Below are positions 53,395-64,000 of a DNA stretch of 64,000 nt, piece by piece. Each line of letters starts with the position of its first letter. Positions within the stretch are counted from its first letter, which is position 1. Below the pieces are notes generated by a model. That model worked only from the letters and a program-made list of their open reading frames with translations. It did no database searches and was not told where the DNA came from. The translations under genes and the position numbers were made by a program. Source of the DNA: Dugong dugon (lineage: Eukaryota; Chordata; Mammalia; Sirenia; Dugongidae); contig CM057477.1 in assembly GCA_030035585.1 (NCBI GenBank), forward strand, positions 57,765,447 to 57,829,446, read 5' to 3'.

Positions 53395-54440
53395 ATTTTT
53401 TACAATATTTTTCAAAATTTTAAATGCCCTTTAATCCAGCAATTCTACTTCTAGGAGTTTTTCCTGAAGAAATGTTTGCACACGTGTACAAAGATATATG
53501 TACAAAATATCCTTGAAGTACTGCTTATAATAGTTATTTCCTTCAATAGGGGAAGTGGTTAAAATAAATTAAATCCTTTTTATAGAACACTATGCAGTCA
53601 TTATGAAGAATGACTTAGATCCATATGTGAAAAGATTTCTAGGACATTGTTAGTGTGAAAAATGTAAGTCATAAAACAAAGGCATAGCATGATTTTACTT
53701 ACGGTTTTAACTAACAAATATAAGTCGCGTGTGTGTATAAATGAATGTGTGTATACATACGTTGTTGCTATTGTTAGGTGCTGTGAAGTCAGTTCCAACT
53801 CATAGTGACCCTATGTACAATAGAACAAAACATTGCCCAGTCCTGCGCAATCCTCACAATCATTGTTGAGCCCATTTTTGCAGCCACTGTGTCGATCCAT
53901 CTTGTCAAGGGTCTTCCTCTTTTTTGCTGACCCTCTACTTTACCAACCATGATGCCTTCTCCAGGGACTGGTCCCTCTTAATAATGTGTCCAAAGTACGT
54001 GAGATGAAGTCTCGCCATCCTCACATCCAAGGAGCACTCTGGCTGTATTTCTTCCGAGACAGACTTGTTCATTCTTCTGGAAGCCCATGGTGTATTCAAT
54101 ATTCTTTGGCAACACCATAATTCAAAGGCATCAATTCTTCTTCGGTCTTTCTTATTCATTGTCTAGCTTTCGCATGCATGTGAGACGATTAAAAATATCA
54201 TGGCTTGGGACAGGCAAACTTTAGCCCTCAAAGTGACACCTTTGCTTTTTAACACTTTAAAAATGTGTTTTTAATACTTTAAGAATGCATAGAAAGATAA
54301 ATGGGAGACTGAAAGAATAAACTCAACTGCTGAAAATGGTAGCCTATGGGAATGGAGCATAAAATGATGGGAAGGGGGGTGGATAAAGCCAGGATTTTCT
54401 CTGCATATGTCTAAACTTTTTTAATCATCACAATTATATA
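53395..54440 (+). mobile_element. L1M 3' end, split by an RTE insertion
   Basis: TTTAATCCAGCAATTCTACT, GCACACGTGTACAAAGATAT, GAACACTATGCAGTCATTAT before the RTE, and GGAATGGAGCATAAAATGAT and AAACTTTTTTAATCATCAC after it (from about 54258). Confidence 0.75.
53761..54257 (-). mobile_element. RTE (BovB-like) LINE 3' fragment with coding remnant
   Basis: The 3' end reads GTTGTTGCTATTGTTAGGTGC. The minus strand (54159-53935) reads RRRIDAFELWCCQRIL, TPWASRRMNKSVSEEIQPE and MARLHLTYFGHIIKRDQSLE, as in the BovB/RTE protein C-terminus. It interrupts an older L1M. Confidence 0.88.
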
Positions 54441-54609
54441 AATTTTGTACGCATACAAAGATATATGTAAAAATATATTTTACAATATATTACAAAATAT
54501 ATTAGAATATGTGACATTTTTATAACATTTTCATAAACTAAAGTAATGCAGAAACTTTTGAAAATACCAACAAGGACAAAAAGGAAAATTAAAATCACTT
54601 ACAATCCCA

Positions 54610-55280
54610 TAGTGACCATTCTAAAATGAAAATCTTATCACTATATGCAGTCATCAATGGCTCCTCATTTCAAACAGGATAAATTGCAAACGCTTTATCA
54701 TGAAGCATTTTTATAGCTGTCTCCTTCCTAACCTCACATCCTATTCTCCCCCAGCGAAGAACCTTACATCTGACCATAACTTAAAACTTTCTGAATGCAC
54801 CTGCTATTCCTTCTGCCTGAAATATACCCTCCCAGCTTTGTCCCTAGGTGGTGCAAATGGTTAACACATTCAGCTGCTGATTGAAAGATTGCAGGTTCCA
54901 GTTCACCCAGAGGTGCCTCAGAAGAAAGTCCTGGCAATCTACTTCCAAAAAATCAGCCACTGAAAACCCTAAGGAGCAGAGTTCTACTCTGACACACAGA
55001 TGGGGTCACTATGAGTCAGAGTCTACTCAACCGACAGCAACCAATTTTGTTTGGTTTTACCTTTGTCTGACAAACTCTTTTTTCCTCTTTATTTCTCTCT
55101 TCTGTTCCAACATAAAGGTACTTCCATTAATGCTTTTCTCTCATAGTATTAGTTTATCTCCTCCAATAGACCATCAGTAGTTTGAGATAGGGGAATCATC
55201 AGTGACTGAACCTTCTTATCTACCTCCCCAGTGACTAGCATTGTGATCGGCTCATGGTGGGCTATTAGTAGATGAAGAAA
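54610..55280 (+). repeat. L2 LINE fragment, split by an AfroSINE
   Basis: CAATGGCTCCTCATTTC, AGGATAAATTGCAAACGC and TATTCCTTCTGCCTGAAAT come before the SINE; CTCCAATAGACCATCAGTAG and GTGACTAGCATTGTGATCGG come after it. Confidence 0.68.
54838..55055 (+). mobile_element. AfroSINE, tRNA-Asn-like type, nested in L2
   Basis: GTCCCTAGGTGGTGCAAATG head, GAAGAAAGTCCTGGCAATCT body, GGGTCACTATGAGTCAGAG tail. Confidence 0.93.
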
Positions 55281-55632
55281 GAAGAAATACATGTGTGCAA
55301 TAGAGAAACAGCACAAGAAGCATACAAGAGTTGCTGAGAAACAGTGGAGACTCAGCGTGGAATGTACTACATTTCACTGCAGTGGACCCAAATTCATCAC
55401 TACTTTCTCAAGTAACACCTGGCACCTGGAGAGCAGAAGTCAAGAAGGGCCAGAGACGGTTGCCCAGGGAGGAGTGATGGGATCAGGGTCTGGGGCTGCT
55501 CTGGAGTGGTGATGAGCACATGGTTAAGTGGCTGATTGTGACTGGTGCAGGAAGGAAGGGAAACAGGTAAAACAAGGCCAGAGCTAGGCTGGGGTGAAGG
55601 AATGAGATAGATGTAAGTTAGAAGATGGAGTT
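55281..55632. other. unique sequence, nothing recognised
   Basis: GC richer than neighbours; a 73-codon frame (55291-55512) resembles nothing I know. Confidence 0.35.
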
Positions 55633-56050
55633 TGTCTTAGTTACCTAGTGCTGATGTAACAAAAATACCACAAGTGGATAGCTTTAAGAACAGAAATGTG
55701 TCTACTCACAGTTCAAGAGGCTAGAAGTTAGAATTCAGAGTGTGGCTCTAGGGGGAGATCCTTTTTTGCCTGTTTCAGCTTCTAGTAGCCGGAAATCCTT
55801 GGCATTCCTCCGCTTGTAGATTCATCTGCCTCCATTGTCATCAGATAGTGCCTGTCTTCCTTCTATACGTGCTCTGTGTCTACTCTGCTCTTTTTGTAAC
55901 TCAGAAGTGATTAGGTTTAGGACACACTGTACACTGGTATGCCCTCATTAACATAACAAAGAAAACCCTGTTCCCAAACTGGATTACATCCAAAGGTAGA
56001 GGGATTAGGATTCCAACACATATTTTGAGGAGACACAATTCAATTCAACG
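55633..56050 (-). mobile_element. solo LTR, ERVL-MaLR
   Basis: TGTCTTAGTTACCTAGTGCT start, CACAGTTCAAGAGGCTAGAA, GACACAATTCAATTCAAC end. Non-coding fossil. Confidence 0.85.
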
Positions 56051-56213
56051 GGTTAAAGAGAACATTCCAGAGCATCCTTTCTCAGAGTAGGTTCCACAGT
56101 ATGTAGATAGGTATTTATTTATGCAGAGGAGGTGGGGGAAAAGAAGTCTTCCATGTCTAAATGTTTGGTAAATACTGGATTAAATAAAGGTAGAAATAAT
56201 TCATCATAGTAGG

Positions 56214-58036
56214 TGTCATGGATTGAATTATGTCCCCCAAAAAATGTGTGTATCAGTTTGGCTAGGCCATGATTCCTGGCGTTGTGTGGTTTTCCTATAT
56301 GTTTTAATCCTGCCTCTATGATGTTAATGAGGGAGGATGGTAAGAAGAAAGCAGTGCCAGGAGCAGAGCATGTCCTTTGGAGCCGGCATCCCTGTGCAGA
56401 GAAGCTCCTAGTCCTGAGGAACATTCATAAGAGAAAGCCTTTGCCTGGAGCTGATGCCCTGAATTTGGGCTTTTAGCCTACTTGACTGTGAAGAAATAAA
56501 TTTCTCTTTGTTAAAGCCATCCACTTGTGGTATTTCTGTTACAGCAGCACTAGATACCTAAGACAGAATTTAGTACCAAGACAGTGGAGTACTGCTCTAA
56601 CAGATACCTAAAATGTAAAAGTGGTTTTGAAACTGTGAATGGATAGAGGAGTGGCAGTGGCAGAGAACCAACGGCAGCAGAACCAGGAGACCAGTGCAAG
56701 ATGGCACTGGAGCTGACCCATGGAGCGAGAGAGCTGAGTGCCTATGAGTTGGAGGCTTCCTGGCAGAGTGGGTTGCCTCTGTGTACTTATCAGTGGAGCT
56801 AGGCTTGCCAACCCATGGAGCGAGAGAGCTGTGCGCCTGTGCACACAAGGCTTCCTGGTGGAGTGGGGTGCCTCTGGGCAGTTACCGGTGGAGCTACAGA
56901 GCTTTGGAACACTTGCCCCAGCAGGGCAGATGCAGGCATGAGGCCCGAGGAGCCGAGAGGCTAAGAAACCAGGAAACAAGCTGAAGAGACAAGGGACACA
57001 AGAAGCTGAGCTGCCTCAGTCTCAAAAGGTATGGCCATGACCTCAGGGGTTTCAAAGGGTGGAGCCATGGCCTTTGGTGCTTCTAAGGGTGGAGTCGCCA
57101 CTCAGATGGACTGGGAGAATGGTGCGCCTAAAGCCAAGGGAGCAGAGTTGCTGTCCCAGTTGGCCTGGAAGGTAGAGCTGAAGCCCAGGGCTGAGGGGCC
57201 TCCATTTAGAATCTGGAGAGTGTGGACAATGCCTAGAGTCCGGAGAGCAGGCCCATTGTGTAAATTGTCTCAGAGAACAGAATATTATTTCAAAGACTTC
57301 AGGGCTAATGTAACGTGTTCCGCTGACTTTCTTGGTGCCTGTAATCCCTTCTTTCTCTCCAGTTTCTCCCATTTGTAATGGAAATGTCTAGCTTGTGCCT
57401 GTTGTGCCATTGTACCTTTGGAAGCAGGTAACTTGTATTCTAGATTTCACAGATGAAGAGGAATTTTTGGATTTTGGACTTGGAGTTAAGTTTTGCTATG
57501 ATATGATGGGGTGAATATGTTTTCCATGTTGCAAAGATGTGATTTTGGGGGGGGGGCAAAGGGTAGAATGTCATGGATTGAATTATGTTCCCCCCAAAAA
57601 TGTGTGTATCAATTTGGCTGGGCCATGATCCCTGGCATTGTGTGATTTTCCTATATGTTTTAATCCTGCCTCTATGATGTTAATGAGGGAGGATGGGGTG
57701 GCAGTTGTGTTAGTAAGGCAGGACTCAATCTACAAGACTGGATTGTGTCCTGAGACGATCTCTTGAGATATAAAAGACAGAAGTGAGCAGAGAGACGGGG
57801 GCCTCATACCATCAATAAAGCAGTGCCAGGAGCAGAGCGTGTCCTTTGGACTTGGGGTCCCTGTGCAGAGAAGCTCCTAGTCCTGGGGAACATTCATGAG
57901 AGAGAAACCCTTTGCCTGGAGCTGATGCCCCGAATTTGAACTTTTAGCCTACTTGACTGTGAAGAAATAAATTTCTCTTTGTTAAAGCCATCCACTTGTG
58001 GTATTTCTGTTATAGCAGCACTAGATGCCTAAGACA
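56214..58036 (+). mobile_element. ERVL-MaLR element with both LTRs and internal region
   Basis: 5' LTR 56214-56565, internal region 56566-57568, 3' LTR 57569-58036. The 5-bp target duplication GTAGG lies at 56209-56213 and 58037-58041. The internal start (TTTAGTACCAAGACAGTGGA, CTAAAATGTAAAAGTGG) follows MaLR (MST/THE1-type) internal sequence and its end is a G-rich polypurine tract before the 3' LTR. The ~1 kb internal region codes for nothing recognisable, as usual for these non-autonomous elements. The LTRs are very alike by eye where they align, so insertion falls within the afrotherian lineage. A broken fossil. Confidence 0.9.
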
Positions 58037-58204
58037 GTAGGATTTCTCAGAGACTTGAATTTGACAAAGTGCTTTATGAATGTTAAAAAGCAGAATGATG
58101 TACTAACTTTTCTCAGCTGAATTTGACATAAATAACCTTTTGGCATTGAACATGTAACAGGAACTTGAGTTCCATTGAACACAGTTTTAGTAAGATCTAC
58201 CTAG

Positions 58205-58361
58205 AATAACCAGTAGCCCTCAAGATGACTTCTATTCATGGTGACCCCATGTGTATCAGAATAGAACTATGCTCCATAGGGTTTTTAATGGAAGTAGATC
58301 ATCAGTCCTTTCTTCCAAGCTACCTCTGGGCAAACTTGAGCCTCCAATCTTTTTGTTAGCC
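58205..58361 (-). mobile_element. AfroSINE, truncated at an LTR
   Basis: AGCCCTCAAGATGACTTCTA tail, GCTCCATAGGGTTTTTAATG, CCAATCTTTTTGTTAGCCAC; the outer head is missing where the next LTR begins. Confidence 0.85.
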
Positions 58362-58363
58362 AC

Positions 58364-58777
58364 TATTATGGATTGAATTGTGTCCCCCTAAAATGTGTTG
58401 TAAAACTTAACGCTTATATTTGTAGATGTTATCCCATTTGGGAATAGGACTACCTTTGTTATGTTAATTAGGTCATATCAGTGTAGGATGTATCTTAAGC
58501 CAATCATTTTTGAGATATAAAAAGAACAGATTAGACACAGAAGCAAAGAAGCACAGACAGAGAAAGATTGATGCCATGTAGAGATCACCAAGGAAGCAGG
58601 GAAGAGAAGCTAAAAGAAACATCAGTTTTCCCCCAGAGCAGACAGAGAAAGCCTTCCCCTAAGCCAGTGCTCTGAATTCATACTTCTAGCTTCCTGAACT
58701 GTGAGAAAATAAATTTGTGTTCATTAAAGCAAGCCACCTGTGGTATTTCTGTTACAGCAGCACTAAGAAACTAAGAT
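58364..58777 (+). mobile_element. solo LTR, ERVL-MaLR
   Basis: TATTATGGATTGAATTGTG start, GTGAGAAAATAAATTTGTG, AGAAACTAAGATA end. Non-coding fossil lying against an L1 5' end. Confidence 0.82.
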
Positions 58778-58778
58778 A

Positions 58779-60250
58779 GGGGCAGAACCAACATGGCACC
58801 ATAGACAAAGGAATCATGCTGATTTATTGCAGCAAAGACCTGAAAAACTAAGTAAAACATACAAACGTCAGTCCTGGAATCCTAAGCATCAAATGAAGGG
58901 ATAAAGAGCTAGATCAAACACCAAAGGAAAGAAGAAACTGAGGGAAAACAGAATGAGGAGAGATAGAGAGTGGAAGTCCCCTGTCAACTAACATGGCACA
59001 ACATCACCATCTTGGAACACAGCCAGAAACAACCCTGGACAGGGAGTACAAGAAGGCAATTTCACACAACTCCCAGCAGAAGATAGAGCACCCAGTAACC
59101 AGAGAAACACGGTTTCCCACCGCTCACCCTTCTGCTCTGTACACCACCTCTACCCCTTTTCAGTGGGCCACACCATGCCGCTCAGCTAGAAAGTCATTGG
59201 TCTGCTGCCACCCCAGGTTTACCCTGCCCCACCTGCTGGCTCCTGCAATGCCATTTTTCCCATTTATTTTCTTTCTCCCTACCACCTAGCCTTGTATGCT
59301 ACCTCCCCCCTTTCCCACCAGGACCACCCTGCCCCACCCACTGGCTCCCACCACCCGTTTTTTATTTTATTTTTTCTTTTTCTCCCTTTATTCCTTTTCT
59401 TTCTACTTCCCACTTATCACAGTACATCACCTCACCACTAACCCACTAGGCCATGCTTCACCACTGTGGCTAGACAGCCACTGGCTCACTGCTGCTCTGG
59501 ATCTGCCCTGTACCCAAAAGCTGGCTCCTGCTGTGTTGGCATTTTTTCTTTTCTTTGCTTTTATTTCTTTTTCTTCTTTATTTTCTTTCTCCTTCTCATC
59601 TAGCTCTGTACACCACCTCCCCACCATCACCAGACCCCCTGTGCCACCATGACTAGAAAGCCATCAGCCCACCACTACTCCAGTTCTGCCCCACGCCTAC
59701 CTACCAACTACTGCCATGCTGCCATTTTTTTCTCTTTATTTTCTTTCTTTTCTCACCCTCCACCAAGCCCCGTAAGCCACCCCCCATCCCTTCCCACTGA
59801 CTCTTGGATCCGTCCCACCCCTACTGGCCAAACCACACTGCACCACCATTTTTTTCCTTTTTTGTCTTTTTTATCTTTCGTTTTTTTCTTTTCTCCTTCT
59901 TCCCTTTTCTCTCTCCTGATCATCTAGCCCCATATGCCAACTCCCCTTTCTGCCAGCCTCCATCATACCACAACAGATAGAGCATCCCTGATGCTCAGGC
60001 CCACCACTCCATTGGGCCAGCACTACCCCTCCCCTCCTACCACTCAACCAGCTGCTGAAAAGTGGGAAGTGATCCTGTACCACTCCCAGCCCAATACCTC
60101 TGCCTGTCTGGCGAGGGGCTGTGAACACTCTCACACTGCTAGATCAACATCAGGAGGCAGATAGCGCCCACCCAGTCCACCCTCAACCATCTCACCGAAC
60201 CAGTGTACAGTGAACCAGATTCATCCTGCCTACTGATGTTCTGCCCACCA
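58779..60250 (+). promoter_or_regulatory. L1 5' UTR with pyrimidine-rich repeats
   Basis: Units starting (A/G)CTAGAAAG.CAT or CTAGACAGCCACTGG occur at about 59187, 59469 and 59651. Each continues into CTGGCTCCTGC, a T-rich run such as TTTTTTCTTTTC, then CATCTAGCYCTGTAYRCCACC. Unit length varies (about 280 and 180 bases). It is unrelated in sequence to the GC-rich monomers of the other L1. Confidence 0.65.
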
Positions 60251-60257
60251 AGACAAG

Positions 60258-61540
60258 GTGGTGAGAGCTATCATGCCCACAGACAAGCAAGCAGCAAAGC
60301 ACACCTGGCCCACCAACCCTGACATCAAAACAAAACAAAAGAGCAGGACAAAACAAACAAACATGAAATCAATAAATAAAGAAAATAATACCTTAATGTC
60401 TAGGACACAGCAGAAAATATCAAATCATACAAAAAAGCAGGACAAGATGGCTCTAGCAAGTGGCCAAAATAAAGAATCAGATGACCTTCCAGTAGAAGAA
60501 AAGACAATGCAACTACCTGATATAGAATTCAAAAGACTAATATTTAGGGTGAAGTGGTTAAAGCAATTGACTGCTAACCAAAAGTTTGGCAGTTTGAAAG
60601 CACTAGCACCCTCTCAGGAGAAAAATGTGGCTGTTTGCTTCTGTAAAGATTTACAGCCTTGGAAACCCTATAAGGTCATTATGAGTCTAAATCAACTGGA
60701 TGGAAGTGGGTTAAGAGATTGGGAAACAGATCAAGGAAAACACAGACAAAGCCAAGGAAAAAATAGACAAATTCATGACAAAACAATGAAAACATAGCAA
60801 AAATCAAGGAAAACACGAACAGCAATAGAAGAACTCAGAAAAATAATACAAGAATAAAACATCAAAATAAATAAACAATTATAAATCATACAAAAACAGC
60901 AACTAAAAATCCAAAAGATAAACAACAAAATTTCAGAAATGGACAACTGAATAGAAGGTTTTAGTGGCAAATTTGAAACAACGGAAGATAGAATCAGCAA
61001 AATTGAAAACAAATCCATGGATGTCACTTTGTTTGAGAAAAATCAGAGAAAAAAATGAAGAAAATTTAAAAATTATGTGCGATACAATCAAGAGCAAAAA
61101 TTTGCACATAATCAGAGTACTAGATCAGGGGAGTAAAAAGAAAACACAGAGAAGATTGTTGAAGATTTACTGGCATAAAATTTGCCAAATATCATGAAAG
61201 ATGAAAAACTGAATATCCAAGAAGCTCAACAAACACCATATATGATAGACCCCAAAAGAAAGCCACCAGGACTTATCACAATCACATTTGCCAAAACCAA
61301 GGACAAAGAAAGAATCCTGAGAGCAGCTCAAGAAAAGTGAAAAGTCACATACAAAGGGGAAACAATAAGACTAAGCTCTGATTATTCAGCAGAAACTATG
61401 CAGGCAAGAAGGCAATGGGGTGGCATACATAAAACTTTGAATGAAAAAGACTGCCAACCGAGAAGAATATATCCTGCAAAATTCTCTCTCAAAAATGTTG
61501 GATAAATTAGGACATTTCAGATAAACAGAAATTAAGGAAA
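60258..61540 (+). pseudogene. L1 ORF1, decayed and split by a SINE
   Basis: The frame from the ATG at 60258 reads basic residues and NKENNTLMSRTQQKISNH, then MALASGQNKESDDLPVEEK, before running into the AfroSINE at 60548. Further on, 61040-61150 reads EENLKIMCDTIKSKNLHIIR in one frame, matching NEETLRVMWDTIKSKNLRVI of the other L1. The C-terminal domain DNA follows in shifted frames with many stops to about 61540. Known role of the family: L1 RNA chaperone. Clearly non-functional here. Confidence 0.8.
60548..60712 (+). mobile_element. AfroSINE with middle block, inside L1 ORF1
   Basis: GTGAAGTGGTTAAAGCAATT head, ACTGCTAACCAAAAGTTTGG, AAATGTGGCTGTTTGCTTCT, TTACAGCCTTGGAAACCC, ATTATGAGTCTAAATCAAC. 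Confidence 0.9.
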
Positions 61541-62034
61541 TTTGTAAAAAAACAAACAAAACTTAGAAGTGATATTAAACAGAGTCCTTCAGTGAGAGAA
61601 ACAACAACATCGGACAACAACAGGAATCTAGGACACAGGACAGCATCAGCTAGATACCAACCTAGGTAAAGAATACTCAGTAATTAAACAAAGCTAAAAG
61701 ACTTAAACCAAGGAAACAGAAAAGTCAATCTGTAAATGACAATAAAGTCAAAAAATAAAATAAAATAAAAAGAGGAATAAACAGGACTTTCAAATGGAGA
61801 GGAAGTCAAGGTGATATCAAGTAATAAAAGACTGGTTCAAACGTAGGAAGATAAGTAACCACAAAAAAAGTTAACAAATCTACTAATCAGAATAAAAAAG
61901 AAGAAAAGCACGCGGTCTCAGTAAACACAAAATCTATAGTAACGAAAGAAAAGAAAATCCACAAACAAAAGGAACACAGCACAGGTAAGAGGAACAAAGA
62001 AAAACTCAGCACCACAGAAAAAAAGCGTAACAAT

Positions 62035-63430
62035 ATGACAGCAATAAACTCACACCTATCGATAATCACACTGAACATAAATAGCTTGAATGCACATGTA
62101 AAGAGACAGAGAGTGGCAGAATAGATTTAAAAAAATGACTCATCAATATGCTATCTACAAGAGACACACCTTAGACACAAATATATTAAAAAATCAAAAG
62201 ATGGGAAAAAACATATCAAGCAAACAGAAATCAGAAAAGTGCAGGAATGACAATATTACTCTCAGATCAAATAGACTTTAAGGCAAAACCTACCATAAAA
62301 CATAAGGGAGGACATTATATATTGATTAAAGGGACAATCCACCAAGAAGACGTAACCTTAATAAGTGACTATGCACCGAATGACAAAACTCCAAAATACA
62401 TAAAACAAACTCTAGCAACACTGCAAGGAGAAATAAACAGTTCCACAATAACAATAGTAGAAAACTTCAACACATCACTCTTGGTAAAGGACAGAACATC
62501 CAGAAAGAAACTCAACAAAGATACAGAAGATCTAAAGGCCACAATCAACCAATCTGACCACATAGACATATGTAGAACGCTTCACCCAACAGCAGCAAAG
62601 TATACATTCTTTTCCAACTCATATAGAATATTCTCCAGGATAGACCACATTTTAGGCCACAAAGGAACCCTCAATAAAATACAAAACATCGAAATAGTAC
62701 AAATCATTCCCTCTGATAACAATGCCATAAAAGTAGAAATCAATAATAGGAAGAGCAAGGAAAAAGTTCAAATACACAGAAACTGAATAACATTTTGCTT
62801 AAAAACAAATGAGCAATAGAAGATATCAGTAATAAAATCAAAAAGAATAAAAGATTACTAGAATCAAATGAGAATGAAAACACATCATACCAAAACGTTT
62901 GGGACAAGGCAAAGGCAGTGCTCAGAGGTCAATTCATGACAATAAATGAACACATCAAAAGAGAAGAACAGGCCACAGTCAAAACGTTAGCCCTACAACT
63001 CAAACAAAATAGAAAAAGAACAGCAAAAAAAGCCCACGGGCACCAGAAGAAAAGAAATAATAAAGATCAGAGCAGAAATAAATGAAATAGAGAGCAGAAA
63101 AATAATAGAATCGATAAGATCAAAAGTTGGTTCTTTGAAAAGATCAACAAAATCAACAAACCATTGAACAAACTGCCAAAAGAAAAACAGAAGAGGAAGC
63201 AAATAACTCACATAAGAAAGGAGATGCAGGACTTTACAACAGACCCAACTGAAATAAAAAGGATGATTAACAGAATACTATGAAAAATTATAATCCAATG
63301 AATTTGAGAACCTGGATGAAATGAACAAATTTCTAGAAACACACTACCTACCTAAACTAATACAAACTGTGACAGAAAATCTGAACAGACCCAACCAAAT
63401 TATGACTGAAAAAAAAAACAAAAAGAAACT
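62035..63430 (+). pseudogene. L1 ORF2, endonuclease part, broken and truncated
   Basis: It starts at the ATG 62035 with a sequence close to MTAINSHLSIITLNINSLNAH, then LQETHLRHK. A 179-codon open stretch (62247-62786) covers the middle and end of the endonuclease: APNDKTPKYIKQTL, VENFNTSLL (GDFN in active copies, so the catalytic Asp is changed), SRIDHILGHK and PSDNNAIKV (SDHNA-type His lost). Further stops and frameshifts follow. DNA similarity continues into the region before the reverse transcriptase (GACCCAACTGAAATAAAAAG near 63242) and ends at about 63430. A functional protein would need about 1,275 residues. Confidence 0.88.
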
Positions 63431-63539
63431 AAGACAGCAACTGAGCGTGTTGACCATTTGCATTGTCCAGGGTCCCCCTGCCTAGAATATATTATATATA
63501 ACCAGGGTCCACCAATGGTGGACTAAGATAGGGTCCCTC

Positions 63540-63695
63540 ATTCACCGAGTGCCTAAAATGTGCCAGGTAATTCAGGAAAGGTGACATTAGAGTGACAGTC
63601 TTACAGATGAGGAAATACATTTTGATCATTTGAGACCCTTGATCAAAGTGACCAAGCTGTGATTCAAACTGAGGTCCTTCTCATTACAAAACTAC
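63540..63695 (-). repeat. MIR SINE
   Basis: GAGTGCCTAAAATGTGCCAG, ACAGATGAGGAAATACA and AAGCTGTGATTCAAACTGAG give the reversed MIR core. Confidence 0.78.
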
Positions 63696-63699
63696 CTCT

Positions 63700-64000
63700 A
63701 GCTCTACTCCAGCTCCCTGCTTCCCAACAAAGTGAGAATATCATCAAAGTGATATTCCTTGTTGGGGAAATAATGGGTATTTTCCCACCCCTCACTAATG
63801 CCTAATCCATACTGGAAAGTGGCTGAGATTTGCAACAAATCAAAGGCATTGAGGCTTCCTTCTTAGTGTGGAAATAAATCTGTGTAATGTATATGAAGCA
63901 CTCCTGGTTAAATGTTTACCTGTTGAACCCTACACTAAAGGAAATGGTTTCTTGCAGCTTTGGCTAATCTTTTAGCAAAATGTCAAGCTAAAAACTTGGG
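63700..64000. other. unique sequence, nothing recognised
   Basis: The last 300 bases hold no repeat or coding pattern that I can support. Confidence 0.4.

Larger units (their letters stand above)
58779..63430 (+). mobile_element. older L1 LINE: complete 5' side, 3' half missing
   Basis: It starts GGCAGAACCAACATGGCACC (YY1-like AACATGGC). A pyrimidine-rich monomeric 5' UTR runs to about 60250, ORF1 remnants to about 61540, a spacer to 62034, and ORF2 from 62035 through the endonuclease to about 63430, where L1 similarity ends at an A-rich run. Most of the reverse transcriptase, the cysteine region and the 3' UTR are absent. The frames are much more decayed than in the 37547-44999 copy. An AfroSINE (60548-60712) sits in ORF1. 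Confidence 0.88.

Noticed and set aside
59296-59652. Hydrophobic plus-strand frames with Phe and Ser runs
   Set aside because: They come from the pyrimidine-rich 5' UTR of the older L1, not from a membrane protein.
1-64000. A bacterial or phage-type defence or metabolic system
   Set aside because: SINE, LINE and MaLR content and the lack of dense coding show this is mammalian non-coding DNA; no operon-like layout exists.

Overview
Mammalian nuclear DNA from an afrotherian, most likely an elephant or close relative. The marker is about 38 copies or pieces of AfroSINE-type elements with a tRNA-like head (near GTGGTTAAG, GCTGCTAACC, GGTTCGA) and a fixed tail reading ATGAGTCGGAATCGACTC. Alongside them are BovB-like RTE LINE pieces, L1s and ERVL-MaLR LTRs. 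I recognise no host exon, tRNA, rRNA or CRISPR array. The window reads as intergenic or deep-intronic sequence.

Layout: 0-13 kb holds solo MaLR LTRs, two Tigger-like MITEs, old L1M and MIR pieces and the first SINEs, including a composite tRNA-Gly SINE. 13-27 kb holds dense AfroSINEs, an L1 3' end, L2, RTE and LTRs nested in each other. 27-37 kb is mostly unique sequence with scattered SINE, RTE and MIR copies. 37.3-45.0 kb is an almost full-length minus-strand L1 with a monomeric 5' UTR, ORF1, a long inter-ORF spacer and a damaged ORF2. 45.5-48.3 kb is the largest repeat-poor block. 48.3-58 kb holds nested SINE/LTR stacks, an old L1M, RTE, L2 and one MaLR copy with both LTRs and its internal region. 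58.8-63.4 kb is an older plus-strand L1 that lacks its 3' half. The window ends in unique sequence with a MIR.

How the parts relate: the AfroSINE 3' end is the same sequence as the RTE 3' end, so the RTE LINE probably supplied the machinery that moved the SINEs. The tRNA-Gly SINE joins a tRNA-Gly head, an AfroSINE middle and a longer RTE tail. Insertion order can be read from nesting: L1M, L2 and MIR are oldest, then MaLR LTRs and RTE, then AfroSINEs.

The least expected signal not explained by a known family is an uninterrupted 37-bp stem hairpin at 53260-53366. All boundaries and family names come from reading the sequence without a repeat library, so ends may be off by some tens of bases.
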